Assembly (NCBI GenBank): GCA_965200175.1
Contig: OZ241345.1
Location: 2,976,001-3,040,000, forward strand
Source of the DNA: Azophilus sp026709365
GTDB lineage: Bacteria > Pseudomonadota > Gammaproteobacteria > Pseudomonadales > Azotimanducaceae
Reading direction: 5' to 3'
DNA: 64,000 bases
Position numbers and translations under genes: made by a program. The first letter of the stretch is position 1. Each line of letters starts with the position of its first letter. This document shows positions 26,329 to 34,022 of the stretch, piece by piece. The notes under the pieces were generated by a model. The model was not told the origin of the DNA, did not search any database, and saw nothing but the letters and a program-made list of their open reading frames with translations.

Positions 26329-26910
26329 TCACAGATGACGGGCCATGAAAATCACAGGCTTCGGGTCGCGCCCCTCCAAAAGCCAAGCCAGCGGCGAGCG
26401 CAGTGCCGTCTGCTCCTCGTCAACAAACAAATCAGCATTTTCCTGGTGATACCAGTTGAACACCCCCAAAGGGTGCATCGACTTGGGCAGCGCCTTGTTG
26501 ACTTGGGCGATGTTTGGCACGGGCTTGCCATCGCGAATCTGGAAGTCGGGCACCAAGCGCTTGCCATCCAGGCGAAAACTGTAAAGGGCTTGGCTCGAAA
26601 CCTGTTGATGAACCCGTCCCGGCGTCACTCCGAGCTGTTTGGCCAATGCATCCACGGTTAGGCTGAATTCGACCAGCGCCGCAAATCGAACCGCGCCTTC
26701 CGCAACCAAATCCGGATTGCCCGTGCGCCGAAGCCGAAGCCCCCCTTCACGCAGCAAGGTTTGCTCGTGTTGGGAAAATCCACATCCGGGCGCCTCGTAC
26801 ACCATGGGCTCCATGCTGCCAAGGATTCGGTGCAGGGCATCCGCAACTGCCTCCGGGCTCGAAATTCCCCTCGCTTCCAAATAGTCCAGCGTGTATTGGG
26901 CACCAGCCAT
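26329..26910 (-). CDS. Antitoxin of the RES pair (Xre/MbcA/ParS toxin-binding type)
   Basis: The protein of 193 residues has a helix-turn-helix-like segment (TVDALAKQLGVTPGRVHQQV). A GKRLVPDFQI strand follows, and the toxin-binding end HPLGVFNWYHQENADL...SPLAWLLEGRDPKPVIFMA resembles MbcA/ParS/Xre antitoxins (DUF2384). It lies directly upstream of the RES gene, as usual. ATG 26910 or the adjacent ATG 26913 follows a run of seven Gs that could serve as ribosome binding site. It probably represses its own promoter through the inverted repeat just upstream. Confidence 0.78.
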   Translation of the reverse strand: MAGAQYTLDYLEARGISSPEAVADALHRILGSMEPMVYEAPGCGFSQHEQTLLREGGLRLRRTGNPDLVAEGAVRFAALVEFSLTVDALAKQLGVTPGRVHQQVSSQALYSFRLDGKRLVPDFQIRDGKPVPNIAQVNKALPKSMHPLGVFNWYHQENADLFVDEEQTALRSPLAWLLEGRDPKPVIFMARHL

Positions 26911-26921
26911 CATCCCCCCCC

Positions 26922-26958
26922 TACTATCAGTTGCGAGGTGTGCTAGCTCTCGATAGTA
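26922..26958. promoter_or_regulatory. Inverted repeat before the RES toxin-antitoxin operon
   Basis: TACTATC (26922-26928) and GATAGTA (26952-26958) are perfect 7-bp arms 23 bp apart, 12 bp upstream of the antitoxin start. An inner CGAG/CTCG pair makes the site partly nested. Position and symmetry fit an autoregulatory operator for the antitoxin. Confidence 0.4.
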
Positions 26959-27116
26959 ACAAACCAGGCCGTGGGACGCGACGGAACCATGCAAGCTGTC
27001 GATTGAGGTTGGCGACTCTCCCGCACCAGCGGACGCCTGAAATCAATCTCCGCCGCGGTGCGATACGGGCATCCCCCCGCCATGCCGCTTCTCCCTCCTT
27101 GGGCGCGTGCCGCTGG

Positions 27117-28127
27117 CTATGCCAGCCGCAAAAGCTGCTTGCCGAAGTTCTTGCCGGAGAACAGGCGCAGCAGCGTGGCCGGAATGTTGTCGAAGCCGTG
27201 CTGGACGTCCTCCTTGTGCAGAATCCGTCCGGCGCGCATCCACTCGGTGATGCGTCTTCGCGCCACGGCGTACTCGCGCTCGTAACCACTCAGCAGAAAG
27301 CCCTCGATGCGGGCTTGACGGAAGACGATGTTGAAGTAGTTGGCGGGCCCCGGCGGCAGGGTTGCCTGTTCATAGCGGGAGATGCCGCCGCAGATGACCA
27401 CCCGGGCGCGGGGAGCGATGCGCGCCAAGGCCGCATTCAGCGCGACGCCGCCCACGTTGTCGAAGAGGACGTTGATGCCGCCGGGACAAAGTTCGGTAAG
27501 CCGCTGCTTGATGTTCTGGTTCTTGTAGTCGATGGCCCCGTCGCAGCCGAGCTCCTCCGTGAGCCAAGCGCATTTTTCCGGACCACCGGCGATGCCGATG
27601 ACGCGCCCGCCGAGGATCTGGCCAATCTGCACCGCCACGGAACCCACCGCTCCGGCGGCGCCGGACACCACGATGGCATCCCCCGGCTCAGGCTGGCCAA
27701 TGCGCAGCAAGCCAAAATAGGCCGTGAGGCCAGTGCCGCCGAGAGGGCCGAGATGGGCGGTGAGCAGGTCGTCATTGGGCAGCACCTCCAGCGAGGCGCC
27801 ATCAAGGTCCGCATACTCCTGCCAGCCGACGGCGCCAGCGACCTTCTCACCGACAGCGATGGCCGAATGCCGGGACGCCACCACTTCGCCGATGCCCCGC
27901 GCCGACATGACCTGCCCCAGCGCAGCACCGCTCGTGTAGCCCGCGATGTTCTCCATCTGGCCCTTTTGCGAAGGATCGAAGCTCAGGAACTCCACCCGGA
28001 CCCGCACCCGGCCATCCGCCAAGGGGCCGATTTCGGCCCCGTGGGCTTTGAAGTCCGACAGCGCCAACGCCCGTCCGCGTGGATTGCCGTTGATCAGCCA
28101 TTGGCGATTGACCGCCGCTTCGGCCAT
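27117..28127 (-). CDS. NADP-dependent medium-chain oxidoreductase (prostaglandin/CurA-like reductase)
   Basis: The 336-residue protein is a zinc-free medium-chain dehydrogenase/reductase: N-terminal NRQWLINGNPRGRA, cofactor motif VSGAAGAVGSVAVQIGQILGGRVIGIAGG, and NVLFDNVGG. It is closest in pattern to leukotriene B4/prostaglandin reductases and CurA, which reduce double bonds of alpha,beta-unsaturated carbonyls with NADPH. It starts directly at the end of the TonB-receptor gene with no gap, so the pair is an operon. The substrate may be a compound imported by that receptor, which is inference. Confidence 0.85.
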   Translation of the reverse strand: MAEAAVNRQWLINGNPRGRALALSDFKAHGAEIGPLADGRVRVRVEFLSFDPSQKGQMENIAGYTSGAALGQVMSARGIGEVVASRHSAIAVGEKVAGAVGWQEYADLDGASLEVLPNDDLLTAHLGPLGGTGLTAYFGLLRIGQPEPGDAIVVSGAAGAVGSVAVQIGQILGGRVIGIAGGPEKCAWLTEELGCDGAIDYKNQNIKQRLTELCPGGINVLFDNVGGVALNAALARIAPRARVVICGGISRYEQATLPPGPANYFNIVFRQARIEGFLLSGYEREYAVARRRITEWMRAGRILHKEDVQHGFDNIPATLLRLFSGKNFGKQLLRLA

Positions 28128-30641
28128 TTACGGCGTGCCGAAGCGAGCGCCCACCTCAACGCCGAACTGCCGGGGCAGGCCGTAGGAGGCCATCGTCCAG
28201 AGGTTGGCGACGGCCAGGTTGCCGGTGCGGTAGCGCTCATCGGCCAAGTTGCGGCCGAAGATGCGCAAGTAGTAGGCGCCGTCCTTGGTGGTGAACGTGG
28301 AACTCCAGTTCAGCAGGTTGCGGCTGTTGGATAGGGCGTCGTGCTCAGGGCCGAGGTCGGAGTAGGTGAACACCGAGTCATCGACGAACGACCAGCTCAA
28401 GGTATGGGTGAGGTCGCCCATGCCGCCCGCCGAGTGCTCGACGATGGCCATGAGGTAGGCGGTCCAGTCCGGGGAGCGGTTCACGGGCCGGCCGCTGAAA
28501 TCGACGTCGATCGTGCCGTCGAAGTCGGTGTCGGCTTCGTAGGCGGCGAACTCCGCATCCTGGTAGCTGAAGTTGCCGTTGAACGTCAGGTGTTCGTTGA
28601 CCGCCCAGCTGCCTTCGAACTCGATGCCGCGGGCGTCCAGCTTGGCGGCGTTGAAGAACAGCGTCTCCTGGAAGGAGCCGCCGCCCGGCAGGGCGAAGGT
28701 GGCGTTGAGCTGGCGGTGGGCGTCGTCGTAGCGGACGTCGAAATAGACGATGTTCAAGCGCAATCGGTTGTCCAGCAGGTCCGTCTTCAAGCCCAGCTCG
28801 ATGCTGTCGGCGAATTCAGGATCGATGGGCTCAAGCTGGCGCGGGTTGTCGAAGGAGGACGGCAGGCCGGCCGTGAAGGTCCCGGTTTGGTCGTTGAAGG
28901 CGCCGGACTTGACGCTGCGTGAGTAGGTGGCCCAAGCAAAGGCGTTGTCGGCGACCAAGTAGCCCACCGTCGCCCGGAAGCTGGGTTCGGTCCAGGAACC
29001 CTTTTCCTTGGCCACGTTGAACGGGAAGCGGTCGAAGTCGGAGGCGTCAAGGGGCTCGTCCAAGGAGGCGAACAGACCTTCGTTGGCGGCGTCCGTGCCG
29101 TCCAGGAACTGGAACAGCGTCTGCGGCCGGCCCGCCCACTTCTTCTTCTCATAGGAGATGCGCACGCCCGCGCCGAGTTCGAGCCTGTCGGTCACTTGGT
29201 AGGTGGCGTCCGCGAACCCGGCCAGCGCCTTGGCGTTGTGTTCGTTGCACAGCACCGAGCCGTTGTCGTTGTAGGTGCCGGAGGCGAGCGTTGGAAGCCC
29301 GGCGTCGGCCAGCTGGCCGTTCAGCCGTGTTGCTGAAGGGCCGAAGAAGTCCACGAAGCCGAGAATCTGGGTCACGCAGAAGTTGTTGTCGTCCTTCTGG
29401 TAGAAGCCGCCGGCCACGAAGTTGAACGGCCCGTTGAAGCTGGAGTCGATGCGGACTTCCTGTTGAAAGGTCTCCCGGTCATCGTCGCGGGTGGCGTCGA
29501 ACAGCGAGGCGCGGGTGTGGCCGACGTAGGTGCTCGGCAGCCGTGACTTCTGCTCACGGTAGCCGGTGACCGAGCGCAGCGTCAGGTATTCATTGAGATC
29601 CCAGTCCAAGTGTCCGTAGATGCCGTCCACATCGACTTGGTGGCCGTCGGCGATGGAGAAGAAGTCGTTTCGGTCGGAGACCCCGGCGTGGTCGATGGGG
29701 TCGCCGTCAAAGCTGCCCGCAAAGCTCAGGAACGACGTGAACACGGAGTTTGGGGCGTTCTCGGCGACGATGGGCGGCGAGTCCATGTTGTCGCGAATCA
29801 TCTCCCAGGTCAGCCGCGCCTCGACGCCGTCCTGGGGCGCCCACAACAGCTTGAACCGTCCGGAGAAGACCTCATCGCCACCGAGGCTGCGGCCATCGCC
29901 CGCAAAGGTCTGGGGCACGAAGTCCCCGGTGCCGAACAGCGCCGCCGGATCGAAGCTGGTGGCCGAGGACCCGTTCTTGTAGTAGCCGTCGCTCTTCTGG
30001 TAGATGCCCGCCGCCCGGAACGCCAGCGCCTCGCCGCCAACGTTCAGGGCAAACTTGGTGTCCCAGCTGTCGAACTCCGCGTAGGACGCGGACACCTCAA
30101 AGCTCTGGCCGTCCAGCTCCGGCTGCTTGGTCTTGACGTTGATGACGCCGGCGGTGGTGTTCTTGCCGAACAGGGTGCCTTGGGGACCGCGCAGCACCTC
30201 GATGGAGGCGATGTCGAAGGGCTCCAGCATCTGCGTCTGGGTGGACATCATCACGAAATCATCCACCGAGACGCCCACCGGCGACTCGATGTAGAGGATG
30301 ATGCCGTCCTTGCCCACGCCGCGCAGGCTGGGATTGAAGGAGTTGAAGGCTGGCGCGTTGCCGGTGACCAGGTTCGGCACCGCGGCGGTCATGTCGCCGA
30401 TGTCGCGCATCAGCATCTTGTCCAAGTCCTCATCGTCAAGCGCCGTCACCGAAATCGGCGTGATCTGGATGTCGGTCTCGCCGCGGCGGGTGGCTGTGAC
30501 CAGAACCTCCTCGAGCTGCGCCTGGCCCAAGGCGGGCGCCGGGGCCAGCGGCAGCAGGCCCAGGGCCAAGACAGCCAGCACAGCGCCCCTGATTCCGGGC
30601 GCTGCGGTCGAACGTGTTTCTCCAAGCATGGCATCCCCCAT
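28128..30641 (-). CDS. TonB-dependent outer-membrane receptor
   Basis: The 837-residue receptor has a signal peptide (AVLALGLLPLAPAPALGQ) and a TonB-box-like LEEVLVTATRR. The plug domain contains VEVLRGPQGTLFGKNTTAGVINV, and a beta-barrel with the terminal YGLPRQFGVEVGARF follows. The large IAxE-type barrel and the flanking oxidoreductase suggest uptake of an organic substrate, but no ligand can be assigned. ATG at 30641 gives the best signal peptide. The 305-bp gap to yggS contains several hairpins. Confidence 0.9.
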   Translation of the reverse strand: MGDAMLGETRSTAAPGIRGAVLAVLALGLLPLAPAPALGQAQLEEVLVTATRRGETDIQITPISVTALDDEDLDKMLMRDIGDMTAAVPNLVTGNAPAFNSFNPSLRGVGKDGIILYIESPVGVSVDDFVMMSTQTQMLEPFDIASIEVLRGPQGTLFGKNTTAGVINVKTKQPELDGQSFEVSASYAEFDSWDTKFALNVGGEALAFRAAGIYQKSDGYYKNGSSATSFDPAALFGTGDFVPQTFAGDGRSLGGDEVFSGRFKLLWAPQDGVEARLTWEMIRDNMDSPPIVAENAPNSVFTSFLSFAGSFDGDPIDHAGVSDRNDFFSIADGHQVDVDGIYGHLDWDLNEYLTLRSVTGYREQKSRLPSTYVGHTRASLFDATRDDDRETFQQEVRIDSSFNGPFNFVAGGFYQKDDNNFCVTQILGFVDFFGPSATRLNGQLADAGLPTLASGTYNDNGSVLCNEHNAKALAGFADATYQVTDRLELGAGVRISYEKKKWAGRPQTLFQFLDGTDAANEGLFASLDEPLDASDFDRFPFNVAKEKGSWTEPSFRATVGYLVADNAFAWATYSRSVKSGAFNDQTGTFTAGLPSSFDNPRQLEPIDPEFADSIELGLKTDLLDNRLRLNIVYFDVRYDDAHRQLNATFALPGGGSFQETLFFNAAKLDARGIEFEGSWAVNEHLTFNGNFSYQDAEFAAYEADTDFDGTIDVDFSGRPVNRSPDWTAYLMAIVEHSAGGMGDLTHTLSWSFVDDSVFTYSDLGPEHDALSNSRNLLNWSSTFTTKDGAYYLRIFGRNLADERYRTGNLAVANLWTMASYGLPRQFGVEVGARFGTP

Positions 30642-30775
30642 AGCGGATTCTAAAGTCGTTGTTTGGTGACTTTCAGCAGGTGCGCAAGTTACCACAGAAC
30701 CGCGCACGACAGGATGCGCGACCTGACGGCCCAGCGATGCTCACTTTGGATCAAATCCGCCCTAAATTGCCCAAT

Positions 30776-30871
30776 CGAGGGCAAGATGCCCTCGCTCCGG
30801 CGCGGGACGCCTCGGAGATAAGGGCGTCCCGCCCTCGATCGCAAACCCGCAGGGACGAAGCAGCGGGTTTG
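30776..30871. repeat. Cluster of hairpins with alternative pairing, between yggS and the TonB receptor gene
   Basis: CGAGGGC (30776-30782) can pair with GCCCTCG at 30788-30794 or with the identical GCCCTCG at 30831-30837. The second pairing would enclose a 9-bp hairpin, CGGGACGCC (30803-30811) with GGCGTCCCG (30823-30831), sharing one base. A third hairpin pairs CAAACCCGC (30842-30850) with GCGGGTTTG (30863-30871). The cluster could be the yggS transcript end or a leader of the receptor gene. Confidence 0.5.
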
Positions 30872-30946
30872 GGCACCCACTCAGTATCGGCACAAGCGCG
30901 CGCATAGCCATGTCCAGCTGTGCGCGAATCCAACTGAGCCAGCAAC

Positions 30947-31621
30947 CTAACGCGACCCGAAAATCGCCGTGCCCACCCGAACCTGGGTCGCCCCGGCGGC
31001 GATGGCGGCTTCCAGGTCGCCGCTCATGCCCATGGACAGCACCTCCCAGCCGTCGCCGCCCCGACCGGCCAGGCCCTCAAACAGGGCGCGCGCCCGCCGG
31101 TAGCTCGATTGCGCGTCCCCGGCCCTTTCCAACACCGCCATCAACCCCCTCAGCCGCAGTCCGTCCAGATCGCGCATGGCATCAACCAGCGCGCCGACCG
31201 CATCCGGCGCCACGCCGCCCTTGGCAGGGTCGTCGTCGATGTTGACCTGCACCAGCACGTTCAATGGCGAGCCGTCAGCCCGGTGCCCGGCCAGGCGGCG
31301 GGCGATCTTGAGGCGGTCCACCGTATGCACCCAGTCAAAGTGGCGGGCGATCAGGGCGGTCTTGTTGGACTGAACCCGGCCGATGAAGTGCCAGCGCAAC
31401 GGCAGGCCAGCCAAGGCTTGAATCTTGGCGGCGGCTTCCTGGGCGTAGTTTTCGCCGAAGTCGAGCTGCCCGGCGCGGTGCGCTTCGGCAATGGCGGCGG
31501 CGGGCTTGGTCTTGGAGGCGGCGATCAGGGTGACGCTCTCCGGGGCCCGCCCGTGCAAACGGGCGGTGCGGGCAATGCGGTCGCGCACCGCGCCAAGATT
31601 GCTGGAAATGCCGTCGGCCAA
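30947..31621 (-). CDS. yggS: PLP homeostasis protein YggS
   Basis: The 224-residue protein has the YggS/PROSC pattern: LIAASKTKPAAAIAEAHRAGQLDFGENYAQEA with the PLP-binding lysine, RWHFIGRVQSNK, and LSMGMSGDLEAAIAAGATQVRVGTAIFG. It carries pyridoxal phosphate and keeps free PLP and amino-acid pools in balance. No ATG is available at the right place. TTG 31621 aligns best with family starts; TTG 31633 is an alternative. It is divergent from pilT, as in Pseudomonas. Confidence 0.9.
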   Translation of the reverse strand: MADGISSNLGAVRDRIARTARLHGRAPESVTLIAASKTKPAAAIAEAHRAGQLDFGENYAQEAAAKIQALAGLPLRWHFIGRVQSNKTALIARHFDWVHTVDRLKIARRLAGHRADGSPLNVLVQVNIDDDPAKGGVAPDAVGALVDAMRDLDGLRLRGLMAVLERAGDAQSSYRRARALFEGLAGRGGDGWEVLSMGMSGDLEAAIAAGATQVRVGTAIFGSR

Positions 31622-31702
31622 ACGAACCGCCAATGTCTTACGAACGTGTGGGAGGCAACGTACAGACTTTGGCTTGCCAATACAAAACAATGGGCCGATG
31701 CG

Positions 31703-31734
31703 CGAACCTCTGGTTCGTGTTGGCGTTTCGCCAA
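31703..31734. repeat. Twin hairpins between yggS and pilT
   Basis: CGAACC-tct-GGTTCG (31703-31717) is followed by TTGGCG-ttt-CGCCAA (31720-31734). Both have 6-bp perfect stems and three-base loops. They lie between divergent genes, like the other twin hairpins in the window, and the following sequence AGCGAAACTCC echoes one arm of that family. Confidence 0.5.
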
Positions 31735-31829
31735 AGCGAAACTCCTGCTGAACCGGGCGGAGGCCTCCCCCGCCTGCTCCGGAACGGGCCAAGGGCTCGA
31801 ATCCAGCAATGGACGAAAGGACAGCGGAC

Positions 31830-32864
31830 ATGAATTTGGAAGCATTGCTCAATTTGGCCGTCGAACGGGCGGCTTCGGACCTGCACATCAGCGCCGGGCT
31901 GCCGCCCATGGCCCGCCTCGATGGCGAACTGCACCCCCTCGACCCCGTGCCGCTTGAAGGCGGCGAGGTAAACGCCACCATCACGGCGTTGATGAACGAG
32001 GCCCAACGAAGCGCCTTTGCCGCCAGCGTGGAAGCGGACTTCGCCATGGAGCTGCCCGGCGTCTCGCGCTTCCGAGTCAACGCCTTCCACCATCGCCGGG
32101 GGCCGGCGGCCGCCTTCCGCGCCGTTCCTTACGCAGTGCCGAGCCTCGGCAGCCTGGGGTTCGGCGACGTCTTCCAACGCCTTTGCCGAGCGCCCCGGGG
32201 GCTGGTGCTGGTCACCGGCGCCACCGGATCCGGCAAAAGCACCACCTTGGCGGCGATGATCGACTTCATCAACGCCGAGCGCCGCTCCCACATACTGACC
32301 ATTGAGGATCCGATAGAGTTCGTTCACCCGGCCAAGAACTGCCTGGTCCATCAACGCGAGGCGCACCGCCACACGCCGGGCTTTGCCGAGGCGCTGCGGG
32401 CGGCGCTGCGGGAGGATCCGGACATCATCATGGTGGGCGAGATGCGCGACCGGGAGACGATCAGCCTAGCGCTGACCGCCGCGGAAACCGGGCACTTGGT
32501 GTTCGGCACCCTGCACACCCCCTCGGCCGCCGGGACCGTCAACCGGGTGGTGGACGTGTTTCCCGCCGGCGAGAAGAGCTTGGTGCGCTCGATGCTCGCC
32601 GAATCCCTGCAGGCCGTCATCGCCCAAACGCTCATCAAACGCCAGGGCGGCGGCCGCATCGCCGCCCACGAAATCATGGTCGGCACCAGCGCGGTGCGTC
32701 ACCTGGTGCGGGAGGACAAGATCGCCCAACTCTATTCGGCCATGCAGTCCGGCCGCGCCGCCGGCATGCAGACCCTGGACCAGCACCTGCGCCAACTGGT
32801 GGACGCCGGCCTGATCAGCCGTGAAGCGGCGGCGCGTTGCGCCCGGGATGGCGATGGGTTTTAG
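31830..32864 (+). CDS. pilT: Type IV pilus retraction ATPase PilT
   Basis: The 344-residue ATPase has Walker A GATGSGKST (130-138), the Asp box ILTIEDPIEFVH, Walker B DPDIIMVGEMRD and the His box TGHLVFGTLHT. It also has the PilT-specific AAHEIMVG near the C-terminus, which distinguishes it from PilB. PilT retracts type IV pili for twitching and DNA uptake. No pilU follows, unlike in Pseudomonas. ATG at 31830 is preceded by AAGGACAG. It overlaps the convergent ruvX by four bases. Confidence 0.95.
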   Translation: MNLEALLNLAVERAASDLHISAGLPPMARLDGELHPLDPVPLEGGEVNATITALMNEAQRSAFAASVEADFAMELPGVSRFRVNAFHHRRGPAAAFRAVPYAVPSLGSLGFGDVFQRLCRAPRGLVLVTGATGSGKSTTLAAMIDFINAERRSHILTIEDPIEFVHPAKNCLVHQREAHRHTPGFAEALRAALREDPDIIMVGEMRDRETISLALTAAETGHLVFGTLHTPSAAGTVNRVVDVFPAGEKSLVRSMLAESLQAVIAQTLIKRQGGGRIAAHEIMVGTSAVRHLVREDKIAQLYSAMQSGRAAGMQTLDQHLRQLVDAGLISREAAARCARDGDGF

Positions 32865-33244
32865 CCATTCAACCAAGTTTCCGCGATCAGGGCGGCGGCG
32901 ACCGAGTGGCTGTCGCCGTCCGGCTGCAGGCGTTTCGCCTCGCGGGTGCTCAAGCGCTCGTCGATCAGCTCCACCGGTTGCGCATGGCGGTTGCGCAGGA
33001 CGGCGGCGAAGCGCCGCGCCCGTTCGGCCATTTCGCTGACCGTGCCGTCCATGTTCAGCGGCAGGCCCACCAGCAGGCGGTGCGGCCGCCATTCGCCGAC
33101 GGCGGCGTCGAGCTGGCGCCAGTCCGGGACGCCGTCCCGGGCGGCGATGGCGCTTAAGGGGGTGGCGGTTCGGGAAACGGTTTGGCCGACGGCGAGGCCG
33201 AAGTGCTTGAGGCCGAAATCGATGGCCAGCACCGTTTCAGGCAT
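32861..33244 (-). CDS. ruvX: Putative pre-16S rRNA nuclease RuvX/YqgF
   Basis: The 127-residue protein has an RNase H-like fold: LAIDFGLKHFGLAVG with the first acidic residue, LLVGLPLNMDGT, and DERLSTREA with a further acidic residue. YqgF completes the 5' end of 16S rRNA in E. coli. It overlaps the yqgE stop by eight bases and is co-transcribed with it. Confidence 0.92.
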   Translation of the reverse strand: MPETVLAIDFGLKHFGLAVGQTVSRTATPLSAIAARDGVPDWRQLDAAVGEWRPHRLLVGLPLNMDGTVSEMAERARRFAAVLRNRHAQPVELIDERLSTREAKRLQPDGDSHSVAAALIAETWLNG

Positions 33245-33788
33245 CGCCCATTTGGCCCGACATGAGACGAAAATCGAAGCCGAGCAATCGGGCGGCCGCG
33301 TCTATGCGGTCCTCAAACGGCACGTCGAAGAGAATCTCGTTGTTGGCCGGGCAGGTCAGCCAAGCGCTGTCCGCCAACTCCCGCTCCAGCTGCTGCGGCC
33401 CCCAGCCCGCATAGCCCAAGGCGATGAGATAGTGGTACGGCCCCCGATCGTTGGCGATGGCGGCCAGCACCTCCCGGCTGGTGGTCAGCCGCAAGCCGTG
33501 GCCGATGTCCTTGGATGCGCTGAAGCCGCCGTCGTCGGAGTGCATGACGAAGCCCTGCTCAGGCGACACCGGCCCGCCCTCAAGCACCGGCGCTTCCGCC
33601 AAGGCGGATGAGCCGGTGAAACCGGTTTGTTCCATCAGGTCGCCCACCGAAAGCGCCATGGGGCGGTTGATCATGAGGCCCATCGCCCCCTCTTCGCTGT
33701 GCTCGCACAAGTAGGTGATGGTGTTGCCGAAGTAGCTGCCGCTCTGGTTGGGCATGGCGATGAGAAAATGGTTCTTGAGGTCCATCAA
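33237..33788 (-). CDS. yqgE: YqgE/AlgH family protein (UPF0301)
   Basis: The 183-residue protein matches YqgE/AlgH throughout: LKNHFLIAMPNQSGSYFGNTITYLCEH, GAMGLMINRPM and ALGYAGWGPQQLERELADSAWL. Its function is unknown; in Pseudomonas it was linked to alginate regulation. It precedes ruvX in the normal order, but the gshB that usually neighbours it lies 2.4 kb away, separated by fic and tonB. Confidence 0.92.
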   Translation of the reverse strand: MMDLKNHFLIAMPNQSGSYFGNTITYLCEHSEEGAMGLMINRPMALSVGDLMEQTGFTGSSALAEAPVLEGGPVSPEQGFVMHSDDGGFSASKDIGHGLRLTTSREVLAAIANDRGPYHYLIALGYAGWGPQQLERELADSAWLTCPANNEILFDVPFEDRIDAAARLLGFDFRLMSGQMGDA

Positions 33789-33841
33789 GCGCTCCGGTTT
33801 GCAGCGATGATTTTCTCAGCTTCGACGCGCTCAGTACAGGC

Positions 33842-33887
33842 GCACCCGCTTCGCGGGTGCGGATGGAGTTTCGCTGCGCGAAACTCC
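33842..33887. repeat. Twin hairpins between yqgE and the Fic gene
   Basis: GCACCCGC-ttc-GCGGGTGC (33842-33860) is followed four bases later by GGAGTTTCGC-tgc-GCGAAACTCC (33865-33887). The second hairpin reappears at 39322-39345 with one extra loop base. A third small stem, GCGCG-ctcgt-CGCGC, follows immediately. The element lies between divergent genes and has no T-run, so it does not look like a terminator. Confidence 0.65.
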
Positions 33888-34022
33888 GCGCGCTCGTCGC
33901 GCAGGTCGGATTCTGATATGTTTCTCAGTCCGCACAGTTCAGAAGATCGACTTAGCGGGGTTGACCGACCCGCTCCGCCCAAGGAAGATGAGCACTTCGA
34001 GTGTGCGCGAGATCAGAGGGTA

